A stretch of 64,000 nucleotides of DNA from Pseudanabaena sp. Chao 1811 (GCF_027942295.1 NZ_CP101416.1:3148501-3212500); one strand, 5' to 3'. Shown: positions 8,709 to 17,753, counted from the stretch's first letter. Program-made: numbers and translations. The notes: generated by a model not told the origin, from the letters alone.

Positions 8709-9676
8709 TAGCAACAACCTCCACCGTTATAGTGCCAATTCGAATCAGTCACAATTATTTCCTGAGGGAACTTATGAGCTAGTTTTGCTGCGGTTTTATC
8801 ACAGACAGAGAGAGGATTGCCTCGTTGCAAAATATGACCTGCGCGATCATCTAGACAATCCTCAGAACCGCTATAAATTGCAGTTTTACCTGTAAACACG
8901 CAAGCTCCATCACTAGGAACGGGAACCTTAAAGGAGACAGAATCTAAACTCTCTAATAGAAGTGGTGCATCTAAATCAAAGCTATGAGTATCAAGCAATC
9001 TATAGGGACGACGAGCGCGTACTTCGATTTGTCCAAAACCTGCATCAATGAGATGCTGAATGTAATCCGCATAGGTCATCGCACCCGATAGACACATAGC
9101 CCGTAAGCGCTCATCAGCTTGCAGATTGGCTGGAATAGGACGAGTGGCGATGGGATCACTCATAATCAATCTTCCCCTCGGTTTAAGAACGCGATAGACT
9201 TCCTTTAATGCTCGATTCAAATCCTGTGGCTCAAAGATATTAAATAGGCAGTTCTGAGCAACTACATCCACCGAGGCATCAGGTACAGGCAAGGCAAAAG
9301 CATTACCTTCGAGAATTTCCACAAATTCGCGATCGAACCAAGCATTCTCCTTTGCCGCTAGTTGTAGGTTCTGATCAGCTACTTCTCGCATGTCTACCAC
9401 TGGATCAACAGCAATAATACTGCGTTTGCGACGGCAGAAGTAGGCAAATTGCAAAGCTTCTAAACCACCGCCAACACCGATATAGAGAACCGTAGGATTG
9501 TTGCGTAATTCTGTAGGATGAATAGTTGTACCGCAGCCATAATTCATCTGCTGCATGATTTTGGGAATCTTGAGGTCAGGATATTGCAGGGGTGGTGTGC
9601 TAATGCAACACAACCCTACTTGAGGATTTTTAGCAGCTTCTGAATAAAATTCGGCAGTAGTTTCGAGATAACTCAT
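8708..9676 (-). CDS. arsM: ArsM-like arsenite / arsenosugar-pathway methyltransferase
   Basis: A 322-residue SAM methyltransferase. A glycine-rich SAM motif is at YIGVGGGLEALQF, with the acidic residue in AVDPVVDMREVA and the motif LKPRGRLIMSDPIA. Adjacent cysteines C23-C24 (VGLCCIS), Cys in NYGCGTT and the C-terminal GGGCC tail are thiols suited to trivalent arsenic. The layout matches cyanobacterial ArsM of the arsenosugar type (compare Synechocystis slr0303). The one-base stop/start overlap with the TVP38 gene indicates an operon. The radical SAM partner ArsS, which usually lies between them, is absent here. Confidence 0.82.
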   Translation of the reverse strand: MSYLETTAEFYSEAAKNPQVGLCCISTPPLQYPDLKIPKIMQQMNYGCGTTIHPTELRNNPTVLYIGVGGGLEALQFAYFCRRKRSIIAVDPVVDMREVADQNLQLAAKENAWFDREFVEILEGNAFALPVPDASVDVVAQNCLFNIFEPQDLNRALKEVYRVLKPRGRLIMSDPIATRPIPANLQADERLRAMCLSGAMTYADYIQHLIDAGFGQIEVRARRPYRLLDTHSFDLDAPLLLESLDSVSFKVPVPSDGACVFTGKTAIYSGSEDCLDDRAGHILQRGNPLSVCDKTAAKLAHKFPQEIIVTDSNWHYNGGGCC

Positions 9677-9743
9677 GGAGATTGATGCAATTAATTAGGA
9701 TTGTCGGCTCTATGTAAATAGATGGGCATAAATAAAAACCCAG

Positions 9744-9778
9744 AGATTGTTCCGCCCGCTACGCGGGCGGAACAATCT
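9744..9778. repeat. Palindrome with a second, outer inverted pair
   Basis: The inner hairpin has core CCCGC-TAC-GCGGG. Further out, GCATAAATAAA (9726-9736) and its complement (9791-9801) form another stem, so the whole 9726-9801 region is a nested inverted repeat. Confidence 0.5.
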
Positions 9779-9830
9779 TTTCGGTTTTCAGTTTATTTAT
9801 GCCTAGCTACTTACCAACTATCCTATGTTA

Positions 9831-9941
9831 ACGTGAGTTCGATAACGCCATTTGCGCGGCGCGAAACGCCGCGCAAATGGCGGAAAACGGTAAAAATCGC
9901 TTAGCGATTTTTACCGTTTTCTACCTTCGTCGAGCTGAAGT
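9831..9941. mobile_element. MITE-like element A, copy 1 (111 bp)
   Basis: Ends ACGTGAGTTCGA and TCGAGCTGAAGT are imperfect inverted repeats. Inside are two hairpins: GCCATTTGCGCGGCG with its complement, and GGTAAAAATCGC-TTA-GCGATTTTTACC. The element is flanked by TATGTTA at 9824-9830 and 9942-9948, a 7-bp target duplication whose right copy contains the phoH stop codon. Other copies are at 14274-14372 and 52674-52784. Confidence 0.8.
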
Positions 9942-9945
9942 TATG

Positions 9946-11301
9946 TTAGAGCAATTCTGTAGAACGTTCTGCTAGTGCCGATCGCTCGCCTTTGCTAAGA
10001 GTAATATGACCTGCTAGCGGATCATTCTTGAACCGTTCCACCACATAGGTGAGTCCATTACTCGCAGCATCGATAAAAGGACTATCGATTTGTTCTGGAT
10101 CACCTGTGAGGACTACCTTGGTTCCTTCTCCCGCACGGGTGAGAATAGTTTTCACTTCATGGGGAGTGAGATTTTGAGCCTCGTCAACGATCAGAAACTG
10201 CTGGGGAATCGTGCGCCCACGAATATAGGTCAAGGGCTCAATCTGAAGGAGTCCTCTTTCGATCAAGTCCTCATGGCCTCGGCGCACATGGGTATGCAAA
10301 TTGCGCTTTTCCTTCGGATCTTTAGAAGACTGGGCACCAAAAATTAGGTCGAAGTTATCATAAATAGGCTGCATCCAAGGGGTGAGCTTTTCTTTGATGT
10401 CCCCTGGTAAGTAACCAATATCTTTGCCCATCGGAATGACAGGACGCGAAATGAGTAGTCGGGTATAGGTGCGTTCATCGGCGACTTTATGTAATCCCAC
10501 AGCGATCGCTAATAAAGTTTTCCCTGTACCCGCCTTGCCAACAAGGGTTACTAAGGGAATGTCATCATTCAGTAAAAGATCAAGGGCAAATTTCTGTTCA
10601 CGGTTGCGGGCATTGATTCCCAAAACGCCTGCATTGACAAGTTTATTAATGGCAACCAACTTACTGGAGCCTTGACCATTACTATCCTTGACGATCGCGA
10701 GAGCTGTATGGGAAGGATTAAATTCGTCAATCAGCATCACCGCTTGATTGGGACAGAAATCACCCTCAAGGGTAATCGCATTATTTTTAAAGAGTTGATC
10801 AATGTTGGCAGCCTTGACCATCACCTCTGCAACACCTGTATAAAGCTCGGAAATATCGACTTTATTGGTTTCATAGTCTTGTGCTTCCAATCCTAGGGCA
10901 TCTGCCTTAATTCGGAGGTTGGTGTCTTTGCTGACCATGACCACACGGCATTGACAATTATGCTTGAGTTCAAGGGCTACAGCTAGAATGGCATTGTCAT
11001 TATGATCGCCTTCTAGTTCAACGGGTAGAGTTTTTAAAGTTTCGCGATCGCACAGAGCAACTCGCAGCAATCCCCCATTTTCTAGATCAATACCTTGGAT
11101 GATATTCCCCTGACTGCGCAATTCGTCTAGTTCACGAGAAACCTGTCGCGCATTACGTCCGATCATTTCAGGCTGTTTTTTGAAGCGATCAAGTTCCTCG
11201 ATGATCGTCATCGGTAGGACAACTTCATTATCCTCAAAGCGCTTCATGGCGGTTGGATCGTACAACAGCACATTGGTATCAAGTACAAAAATCTTTTTCA
11301 T
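9946..11301 (-). CDS. PIN-PhoH fusion ATPase (PhoH2/YlaK type)
   Basis: The 451-residue protein has an N-terminal PIN ribonuclease domain (1 to about 130; acidic site residue in FVLDTNVLL, others in IEELDRF and DHNDNAILA) and a C-terminal PhoH P-loop ATPase with Walker A LVGKAGTGKTLLAI and Walker B QFLIVDEAQNLTPHE. Such proteins are proposed RNA helicase-nucleases. Stop TAA at 9946-9948 lies in the target duplication of element A, so the element inserted exactly at the gene end without changing the protein. The start ATG at 11301 is unambiguous. Single-gene unit. Confidence 0.93.
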   Translation of the reverse strand: MKKIFVLDTNVLLYDPTAMKRFEDNEVVLPMTIIEELDRFKKQPEMIGRNARQVSRELDELRSQGNIIQGIDLENGGLLRVALCDRETLKTLPVELEGDHNDNAILAVALELKHNCQCRVVMVSKDTNLRIKADALGLEAQDYETNKVDISELYTGVAEVMVKAANIDQLFKNNAITLEGDFCPNQAVMLIDEFNPSHTALAIVKDSNGQGSSKLVAINKLVNAGVLGINARNREQKFALDLLLNDDIPLVTLVGKAGTGKTLLAIAVGLHKVADERTYTRLLISRPVIPMGKDIGYLPGDIKEKLTPWMQPIYDNFDLIFGAQSSKDPKEKRNLHTHVRRGHEDLIERGLLQIEPLTYIRGRTIPQQFLIVDEAQNLTPHEVKTILTRAGEGTKVVLTGDPEQIDSPFIDAASNGLTYVVERFKNDPLAGHITLSKGERSALAERSTELL

Positions 11302-11406
11302 AGCATCGAATTCCCTAGCTAAATTTCAATCTTGACACTTTTGTGATGATTATGATGATTATATGTAGCAATCGCTACAATGCTTAACTCAATGAAACCT
11401 AAACGC

Positions 11407-11433
11407 AAAAAAGGACGCAAAGCATCCTTTTTT
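11407..11433. terminator. Hairpin with A/T tracts downstream of the 570-residue secreted protein gene
   Basis: Arms AAAAAAGGA and TCCTTTTTT flank an imperfect CGCAAAGCA centre. It lies 58 bp past the 11492 gene end. Confidence 0.5.
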
Positions 11434-11491
11434 GTATGTTATTCAGTAATCATGTGTCACGCTTTACAGCATTCCACTTAACATTAATTAG

Positions 11492-13204
11492 TTAGAAAAA
11501 TGTAGAACTATTTGGACGCAAGTCTTTGAAATCAAGAATCTTACGGACAACATCAATAGTGGAGTTGCTGTTATCTACAGGAATCAGAGGCGATAGCTGC
11601 CCTGGTAAAACCTGCATCACAGGAGGCATATCTCTTGTAAATACATTGATGGCACGTTCAACTAGAGTTTGCTCACCCTTAAAGAAAGCATTGGTGTAGC
11701 TACCTTGGGTGGGAACGGAAGGTAAACCTGCCACATTAAATAGATTGGTAGAAATACCTTGAGAGGAGGTTAGGAATCTTGCTACTGTTTGAGTGATGGT
11801 AGTTGTCGTCTGAATTTGGGTGAAATAGTCATAGATTCTCACATTGTTGTCAATGCGACCAATGCGCTGAGAGTCAATACCTGAGACAGTCCTTAATATG
11901 CCGTAGGCAGAGGGATCGCTAGGCAAAATTAGACTGATCGTCGAAAAATCTTTGAGCAACTGTACTTCGGTGTAGCCCAAGGGACGATTTTGTAAATCAA
12001 ACAACCGCACAACTAAGCGATCGCCAGGGTTCAGCCCACGAATAAAGGTGGCACGTTGATTAATTGTGAAGCGGTAATCGCCAACAAAGCGCTCCTGTAG
12101 GAATCCTTTGGGACGTTTAGATTTGATTGATACACGAGCAATCACTTGAGACAGACGATTGGGAGACTGTAAAACGGCAAGGCTAAAGTGGCCGCGATGA
12201 GGATTTTTCTTCGATAATTCAACACCTTCACGATACTTGCAGTTTTTGAGATCGCGGCGATAGTCATTATCACGCTTGTTGTCAGTACTGCGGTTGTCAT
12301 AACGAATATTCCCGTCTTTATCATCGGTACGACGGTTATCATGACCATTGGAGCGATCCTTATCATCGGTGCGACGGTTGTCCCAATGGGCTTTACGATC
12401 CTTATCATCATCGCGATGACTATCCTTGGAAACCTTACACTCATAGTAATCATCTTCGTCGTCATCGTCATCATTTTGACGAACGAGGATTGGCTTCATT
12501 TGCTGGGTTTGCACCGTCGTGGTTTGTACCGTCGTTTGTGAAGTCGTAGTTTGCGAACTATTGGAAATACCTAAATCGCGATCAGAGATACTAGTATTGT
12601 TTGTAGATGAACTTGTGGCGATCGATGTGATGCGTCCAGCAATTATCTCAGAAGAATTAATAGTTGTGATTGATGAAAAAGATTTAATCTCTTCGATTTC
12701 AAATCTTGCGTCCTTAACACCATTGGGCAAGTCATAGCGGACACTGGTAATTGCCTTGAGATCACCATTGTAAATATCATCTAGGGAAATCTTCTCGCTT
12801 AGAGTACTCAGAGAAATAACTTCAACGGGAGTAAAGAATCTACCTGCCTGTTTAGAAAGTAGCCTTGCTCCAGAATTGGTATAAACTTCGCGCCATTCCC
12901 CAGCACGTCGTACATAAAGCTGATAAACCACATTGGCATAGTTTGTGCTTGGTTTATTCAAGACATCAAATAAAATACCAACACTTGAAAGGTTCCCCGA
13001 ATTATCTAAAATTCTCAATAGTTTTACCCCTGTTTGCCAGTCTTGAGGAACTTGGGCAACGATTTGGGGAACAGATGGTGCAGCGATCGCTTCTAAAGTA
13101 GAAATAAAAGGTGCAGTGGCAAGGGTTGCGGCCAAAATAGATAATGAAGTCCGATGAAAAGTCCTACTCAGTTGCTTCCGAAAATTTTTCTGAAAAATAT
13201 TCAT
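11492..13204 (-). CDS. Secreted protein with a charged tandem-repeat linker (unknown function)
   Basis: The 570-residue protein has a signal peptide of about 42 residues (basic start, hydrophobic stretch LSILAATLATAPFIS, AIAA cleavage site). Two predicted folded regions flank a hydrophilic middle at about 245-320. This begins with a run of acidic residues (DDDDDED) and continues with about three copies of a 13-14 residue unit close to DNRRTDDKDRSNGH. The C-terminal half holds PGDRLVVRLFDLQNRPLGYTE and GILRTVSGIDSQRIG. No catalytic motif is recognised. Its role is probably extracellular or periplasmic. Not in an operon with phoH, given the 190-bp gap with a hairpin. Confidence 0.75.
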   Translation of the reverse strand: MNIFQKNFRKQLSRTFHRTSLSILAATLATAPFISTLEAIAAPSVPQIVAQVPQDWQTGVKLLRILDNSGNLSSVGILFDVLNKPSTNYANVVYQLYVRRAGEWREVYTNSGARLLSKQAGRFFTPVEVISLSTLSEKISLDDIYNGDLKAITSVRYDLPNGVKDARFEIEEIKSFSSITTINSSEIIAGRITSIATSSSTNNTSISDRDLGISNSSQTTTSQTTVQTTTVQTQQMKPILVRQNDDDDDEDDYYECKVSKDSHRDDDKDRKAHWDNRRTDDKDRSNGHDNRRTDDKDGNIRYDNRSTDNKRDNDYRRDLKNCKYREGVELSKKNPHRGHFSLAVLQSPNRLSQVIARVSIKSKRPKGFLQERFVGDYRFTINQRATFIRGLNPGDRLVVRLFDLQNRPLGYTEVQLLKDFSTISLILPSDPSAYGILRTVSGIDSQRIGRIDNNVRIYDYFTQIQTTTTITQTVARFLTSSQGISTNLFNVAGLPSVPTQGSYTNAFFKGEQTLVERAINVFTRDMPPVMQVLPGQLSPLIPVDNSNSTIDVVRKILDFKDLRPNSSTFF

Positions 13205-13405
13205 TGTGATTTTATTCCTAGCGTAATTTACTGCATGATTTACTAGAGACAGCTTAGTCTGCTGATCTTAAGTTGACGCGGCTATACAAGCGCTCGATAC
13301 GTCGCAACAATAAGTACAAAAGCCTCTAAAGCAAGCAGACGCACTAATTAGTTTTTTGTTTCAATATTTCTAAAAAATGCTAGTCCTCAAAAGAAAGGAT
13401 TTATA

Positions 13406-13446
13406 AGTTAAGTAGGGGCAGCGCTTCGCGCCGCCCCTACTTAACT
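13406..13446. repeat. Palindrome (GCGC-TTC-GCGC core)
   Basis: Arms GTTAAGTAGGGGC and complement, one mismatch, 42 bp before the stop of the 13488 gene. The rest of 13205-13487 (promoter side of the 11492 gene) shows no gene. Confidence 0.5.
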
Positions 13447-13487
13447 ATTTGGCACTACCTCATTTTTGATGTTTTGATTTTATTTTT

Positions 13488-13910
13488 CTAGAGAAATCTT
13501 GATATTTGAATTTGCGCCCACAGGTTTTGGAGGCGATCGCTCAAACTAGCGATCGGAAATTTTGGTTGGGTTTGCCATTTATCTAGTAAAAAATGCCCCA
13601 TCGGGGTGAGTCGAAAGCTATCGGTGATGCCTTGTCCATCAACTTCACGGCGTAACACCCCTACTTGAATCAGCCATAGTAAAGCATTTTCAGTAATAAT
13701 TAAGTTACTGGCACGGGTCAGGTATTGATTTTTGAGACCTTCATTACCAGCGATCGCTCGTAGGTTTACCCCTTGAGTTGCCATATCTGCAAATAATTTC
13801 ACGGTAAATGGCGCACAGCGTAAAGCAATTTCTGCTCTTTGCACTATATGTGCATCATAGTCAGCAAAATCTTTATTTTGATTTGATTGATTGAGGATTT
13901 CAGTAGACAT
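13488..13910 (-). CDS. Conserved cyanobacterial protein, possible winged-helix fold (unknown function)
   Basis: The 140-residue soluble protein has no signal peptide or membrane segment. The middle has a helix-helix-wing pattern: LIITENALLWLIQVGVLRREVDGQGITDSFRLTPMGHFLLDKW reads like a winged helix with a C-terminal RLTPxG segment, as in MarR- or ArsR-like folds. No metal or nucleotide motif is seen. I believe similar short proteins occur across cyanobacteria but cannot name the family with certainty. It is monocistronic, with palindromes on both sides. Confidence 0.7.
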   Translation of the reverse strand: MSTEILNQSNQNKDFADYDAHIVQRAEIALRCAPFTVKLFADMATQGVNLRAIAGNEGLKNQYLTRASNLIITENALLWLIQVGVLRREVDGQGITDSFRLTPMGHFLLDKWQTQPKFPIASLSDRLQNLWAQIQISRFL

Positions 13911-14001
13911 TACAGTTTGATCGCAGCTTTTAATTTCTTAATTATCACTGATGTCATGGGGGAGATCGCTGATAAATTCCTTAAATTGCGATTGCTCTGG
14001 C

Positions 14002-14050
14002 ATTGAAAGAATGAAAGACGGTGCTTTGCACCGTCTTTCATTCTTTCAAT
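14002..14050. repeat. Palindrome (GGTGC-TTT-GCACC core)
   Basis: Perfect 23-bp arms, located between two minus-strand genes. Confidence 0.55.
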
Positions 14051-14082
14051 ATCGGTAATTGGCATAACCTATCATTTTAGGA

Positions 14083-14178
14083 TTAGTTATATCTATTAGG
14101 ATCTTTCTTTTCCTTCTTTTCGGAAGGATCTTTTTTTGGCTTCTTCGTCTCTTTATTGCCCTTTTGTTCTTTTGACAT
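14083..14178 (-). CDS. Small lysine-rich protein, 31 residues
   Basis: ATG at 14178 is preceded by a clear Shine-Dalgarno (GGAG, 8 bases upstream). The frame runs 31 codons to TAA at 14083. The product has 13 lysines plus KDP repeats (KKDPSEKKEKKDPNRYN at the end) and would be strongly basic and unstructured, so a nucleic-acid-binding or ribosome-associated role is conceivable. It is too short to classify. The SD and the consistent codon use support it. Confidence 0.5.
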   Translation of the reverse strand: MSKEQKGNKETKKPKKDPSEKKEKKDPNRYN

Positions 14179-14273
14179 GATTTTCTCCAGTGCAGATTAA
14201 AGAGGATGGGATAAGCAGCTTTTAAGCGTACTTATCATTTCCATTCTAACTCAGTCCTACTCAGTACTAAATA

Positions 14274-14372
14274 ACGTGAGTTCGATAACGCCATTTGCGC
14301 CGTGCAAATGGCAGAAAAAGGTAAAAATCGCTTAGCGATTTTTACCTTTTTCTGCCTTCGTCGAACTGACGT
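14274..14372. mobile_element. MITE-like element A, copy 2 (99 bp)
   Basis: The ends ACGTGAGTTCGA and TCGAACTGACGT are 11/12 inverted. The first internal hairpin is shorter than in copy 1 (GCCATTTGCGCC-GTG-CAAATGGC region); the second, GGTAAAAATCGC-TTA-GCGATTTTTACC, is unchanged. TAAATA flanks both sides (14268-14273 and 14373-14378). Confidence 0.8.
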
Positions 14373-14499
14373 TAAATAATTCGTGAGATTGTCTATAGGC
14401 AAAGCGATGGCTCCAATAGGGTGAAGCGAAATTTGGGGCGATCGCCTTATATTTAAATTAACTGCTACAACCAGCTAAATGTCCAGCTAGAGAGCGATT

Positions 14500-15120
14500 G
14501 TGATGATGTCCACTAACCCTAAAATCCACTCTCCTACACACAATGCCTTCGCAAGGGGAATAGCATTGAAGAAAATGTATGAGCTGGGACGTAAAGATTT
14601 TGATTCGGAGAATTTTTCAGGTTTGAAACTATCTTGCTGCAAGCTACCAGCGATTAATCTCACAAGTTCTGATCTGCGAGATGCTGATCTTGATCTAACT
14701 GATTTAAGTGGAGCCGATCTCAGGGGGGCAAATTTAGAACGATCCAGTCTCAGTTTTAGTAATCTCAGCAATGCCGATTTGAGTCATGCGAATTTACGGG
14801 GAGTGAATCTAGGGGGGGCAGATTTAAGTGGAGCAATTCTCAGGGGGGCGATTCTTAAAAATGCGAATTTACGGGGTGCAAATCTAAGTAATGCACATTT
14901 AGAATTTGCTGATATGCAGGACGCAGACTTAACGGGGGCAAACTGCTTTTCTTGCAATCTGAGCTATACCAATCTTACCAATGCCAACTTGACGGAAGCC
15001 AATCTGAACAATTCTAATCTGCTCAAGAGTGATTTTACTAATGCGGTACTAGAAGGAACAAGTTTGAATAATGCAAATTTAGTAGGGGTAAATTTGCCAA
15101 GTAATACAGAGCAATTTTAG
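14500..15120 (+). CDS. Pentapeptide repeat protein
   Basis: The 206-residue protein has an N-terminal non-repeat segment of about 50 residues (FARGIALKKMYELGRKDFDSE) followed by about 28 consecutive A(D/N)LXX pentapeptides, which fold as a right-handed quadrilateral beta-helix. Start candidates are GTG 14500, ATG 14503 and ATG 14506. Such proteins are very common in cyanobacteria and mostly of unknown role. DNA-gyrase protection is known only for a few and is not implied here. The antisense open frame opposite the repeats is a by-product of the repetitive sequence. Confidence 0.92.
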   Translation: MMMSTNPKIHSPTHNAFARGIALKKMYELGRKDFDSENFSGLKLSCCKLPAINLTSSDLRDADLDLTDLSGADLRGANLERSSLSFSNLSNADLSHANLRGVNLGGADLSGAILRGAILKNANLRGANLSNAHLEFADMQDADLTGANCFSCNLSYTNLTNANLTEANLNNSNLLKSDFTNAVLEGTSLNNANLVGVNLPSNTEQF

Positions 15121-15133
15121 TGGGGGCGGTCTT

Positions 15134-15184
15134 AATCCAAAAGATGAGAGGCGGCGCAAAGCGCCGCCTCTCATCTTTTGGATT
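15134..15184. terminator. Palindrome between convergent pentapeptide and NTF2-like genes
   Basis: 24-bp perfect arms around AAA (GGCGGCGC-AAA-GCGCCGCC). The arm CCAAAAGATGAGAGGCGGCG is nearly identical to the palindrome at 62492-62546. Confidence 0.65.
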
Positions 15185-16063
15185 TTAAAGAGTTTGCTCG
15201 TTGTTGGGGCGTGGGCGTACACGACTCGGCGTTGTATCTGGCTCAGGTAGAGGCGTATACTGATTACCAGTAAAATCTTTGCTGACTCTGAGACGCTGAC
15301 TCGTGATTGTAATTCCTGATTCGCGTACTAGCACTACGGAGATCCAGCGATCGCCCGAAGCAAAAGGTGCTTGTCCAATCTTAAATAAACCACCAGCCCG
15401 CAAAGGTTTGAGATTGATCGTATTGTCATTAAGATAATTTTTAGCTTCGACGGGTTCTTCGATTGCTGCTCCTAACAATAGGCTTGTACCCAGTGGCTCA
15501 GTCACGATCGCATCAAGCACATACTGGCGACCAACACCAATGAGTTCAGGAGCTTTGAGCTTGACAGGAGGGGGAGCATCACCTGTACTCAGCGAAGATT
15601 GTTCTGAGAGAACTTGTTGCGATATGACCTGCAATTGACCATTGATCGTTTTATAGGTCTGGGTGGAGATTAATCTGGCATCTAATTTAAAATTGTCGTT
15701 CTCAGCCGCCTTTGCACCCTGCACCATCGTGACTGTTTCAGCCGTAATGAGATCGCCTTGTTTTTCCCATTTAGAGATTTCGGTACGATAGCTAATATTT
15801 TTGTAACGTTTCCAGAGTTCACTCAATACTTGCTTGTAGCGATCGCGATTTAGCCCATCGGCATGATTAAACGTTGGGGCATAGTATTTCATGACCGTTT
15901 CAATATCTTGGCTACTGGCCGCTTTGTCCAGTGCATACACGATATTTGATAACTCAGGTGGGGCTGGTTTCGATGATTGGGCAGCAAGTACGGGATTGGC
16001 GATCGGTGCTGCGATCGCGGAGACTGCGGCAGAAGCAAGTAACAGAGCAATTCGTTTGAACAT
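15185..16063 (-). CDS. Secreted NTF2-like domain protein (unknown function)
   Basis: The 292-residue protein has a signal peptide (FKRIALLLASAAVSAIAAP, cleavage near VLAAQ). Residues about 35-155 look like an NTF2/SnoaL-like cone: ALDKAASSQDIETVMKYYAPTFNHADGLNRDRY, then tryptophan-lysine rich strands and YKTINGQLQVISQQVLSEQ. The C-terminal half is beta-rich (ELIGVGRQYVLDAIVTEPLG, RWISVVLVRESGITITSQRLRVSKDF) and ends in a proline/arginine tail. This domain pair is typical of periplasmic cyanobacterial proteins whose function is not known. The start is ATG 16063. The stop nearly touches the palindrome. Confidence 0.8.
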   Translation of the reverse strand: MFKRIALLLASAAVSAIAAPIANPVLAAQSSKPAPPELSNIVYALDKAASSQDIETVMKYYAPTFNHADGLNRDRYKQVLSELWKRYKNISYRTEISKWEKQGDLITAETVTMVQGAKAAENDNFKLDARLISTQTYKTINGQLQVISQQVLSEQSSLSTGDAPPPVKLKAPELIGVGRQYVLDAIVTEPLGTSLLLGAAIEEPVEAKNYLNDNTINLKPLRAGGLFKIGQAPFASGDRWISVVLVRESGITITSQRLRVSKDFTGNQYTPLPEPDTTPSRVRPRPNNEQTL

Positions 16064-16141
16064 GCGTAACTCTAATCAATGACCTGTGAAGATGGCTGGA
16101 TGTTAAACAATTTGTCGTAGACAAGCTGTTCAATTTAGTAT

Positions 16142-17608
16142 TTAAGAATGTGACAAAGCAAGAAATTGTTTCTCATTTATACGCCCTGATTGGAATAGTG
16201 TCTCATTTATTTCCGAGATTTTTAACACCGCATGGGGTGAATATCCACTTTCTTGGAGGCGATCGCATACTCCTGCCTCATGATCGATAAATACGACGAT
16301 ATCGCTTACCTTGAGACCACAGCTTTCAATTTTTTTCGCCCCCTCGATCGCGCTTTTACCAGAAATTAAAATATCATCAACCACGACAATGGTTTCACCC
16401 GCTTCATAATTGCCTTCGATCAAACGTCTTGCACCATAGGCTTTAACCTCCTTGCGTGGAAAGATAAGCGGGAAATTTAGCCTTAGGGCTAAACCTGAAG
16501 CCGTGGGTAATGAACCATAGGGAATGCCTGCAATGCGATCAAATTTAAGTTCTTGTAAAATCTCGGCATAGGTTCCAATCACCGCATCAAATACTTGGGG
16601 ATTGGAGATGATTTTGCGTAAATCAATGTAATAGGGGAAAACTTGCCCAGAAGCTTGCACGGTTTCTTCAAAGGTGATGCAGCCAATATCAAATAATTGC
16701 AAAATTAAATTTGCATGGGGATGTCCTTGGCGATCTAATAAACAAACATCTGGCATCCATAGCTCGCAACTGGGTCGTTGATGGGCGGTTGCGGCGATCG
16801 CTTGATTGACCTCATCCCGTAGTGATCGCACAAATTGGGCGGGGTCACCGATTGCCAGAGCATCTTGATTCACAGGCAAAATCAGTCCGTCTCCATTGGC
16901 ATCTAGTCCTGAATTGAGGATTGCTGCGAGGTTTTCGATCTTGTATTGATTGGCTTTACCTTCGCTATTTGCCCAAATACTTCGCGCCAAGATTAATCTT
17001 TCTGGCGCTAGCGATCGCACCTTTGCCAAAGCCTCAGGATTTGCTGCCCCCACTTCTAAAGCTAAATTTTCCATCCCTGCCCAAGCTTGGCAATTTTGCA
17101 CCACATTTAGATATAGAGGATTGTCTAGATTTGGATATTCCTGAAAATCTTGGGCAGTGGTGTTCGATGAATAGCAGCTCACTAAAACTGCTTTATCGGG
17201 ATACATCAAAAAACGTGCGGCTAAATCTTGACCGACATAGGGGCTGAGGGTAATTGCATCTACACCCCATTCCTCAAAGGCTGTCTTTGCCATGACCGAG
17301 CTGCTATTGAGGTCAGCATGTTTGGCATCGAGGATGATCGGGATTTCTGGAGGAATTGCCGCAAGAGTCTTTGACAGTAGATCTAAACCCGATGCCCCCA
17401 ATGCCGTATAAAAACCCAAGGTCGGTTTATAAGCACAGACCAGATTTGCCGTGGACTGAATAATGAAATTCATCCATTCCCATAGAGAATCAACATCATA
17501 TTTCGCTTTATATTTGGCAGGCATCACTTCAGGATTTGGGTCTAGCCCCAAACATAAAATGCTCTGATTAGTGGCGATCGCTGCCCTGAGTTTCGAGGCA
17601 AAGCCCAT
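16142..17608 (-). CDS. pyrFE: Bifunctional orotidine-5'-phosphate decarboxylase / orotate phosphoribosyltransferase
   Basis: The 488-residue fusion covers the last two steps of UMP synthesis. The N-terminal half (1 to about 280) is a class 2 OMP decarboxylase: LCLGLDPNPEVMP, IILDAKHADLNSSS with the catalytic Lys/Asp, DAITLSPYVGQD and LILARSIWA. The C-terminal half (about 290-488) is OPRT with the PRPP motif ETIVVVDDILISGKS. The order decarboxylase-transferase is the reverse of the animal UMP synthase and is known from cyanobacteria and kinetoplastids. Start ATG 17608. Both active-site sets look intact. Confidence 0.94.
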   Translation of the reverse strand: MGFASKLRAAIATNQSILCLGLDPNPEVMPAKYKAKYDVDSLWEWMNFIIQSTANLVCAYKPTLGFYTALGASGLDLLSKTLAAIPPEIPIILDAKHADLNSSSVMAKTAFEEWGVDAITLSPYVGQDLAARFLMYPDKAVLVSCYSSNTTAQDFQEYPNLDNPLYLNVVQNCQAWAGMENLALEVGAANPEALAKVRSLAPERLILARSIWANSEGKANQYKIENLAAILNSGLDANGDGLILPVNQDALAIGDPAQFVRSLRDEVNQAIAATAHQRPSCELWMPDVCLLDRQGHPHANLILQLFDIGCITFEETVQASGQVFPYYIDLRKIISNPQVFDAVIGTYAEILQELKFDRIAGIPYGSLPTASGLALRLNFPLIFPRKEVKAYGARRLIEGNYEAGETIVVVDDILISGKSAIEGAKKIESCGLKVSDIVVFIDHEAGVCDRLQESGYSPHAVLKISEINETLFQSGRINEKQFLALSHS

Positions 17609-17712
17609 ATATTTAGAAGTTATTTAGAAGTTATTTAGCGGCTTAGTTGGAGGCATAGATTTTTAGCTTGCAACAAATATACTGCTTCGGTCTTCATTAT
17701 TTTGATGAAAGT

Positions 17713-17753
17713 AGAACATGGTAAGAATCTCCAAGCGATTCTTACCATGTTCT
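17713..17753. repeat. Palindrome upstream of pyrFE
   Basis: 17-bp perfect arms AGAACATGGTAAGAATC around a 7-base loop. The rest of 17609-18050 holds the promoters of pyrFE and the peptidase gene and no other gene that I can see. Confidence 0.5.

Noticed and set aside
14487-14771. 94-residue frame opposite the pentapeptide repeats
   Set aside because: Arises from the repetitive codon pattern; composition is Leu/Arg/Ser-rich shadow sequence.
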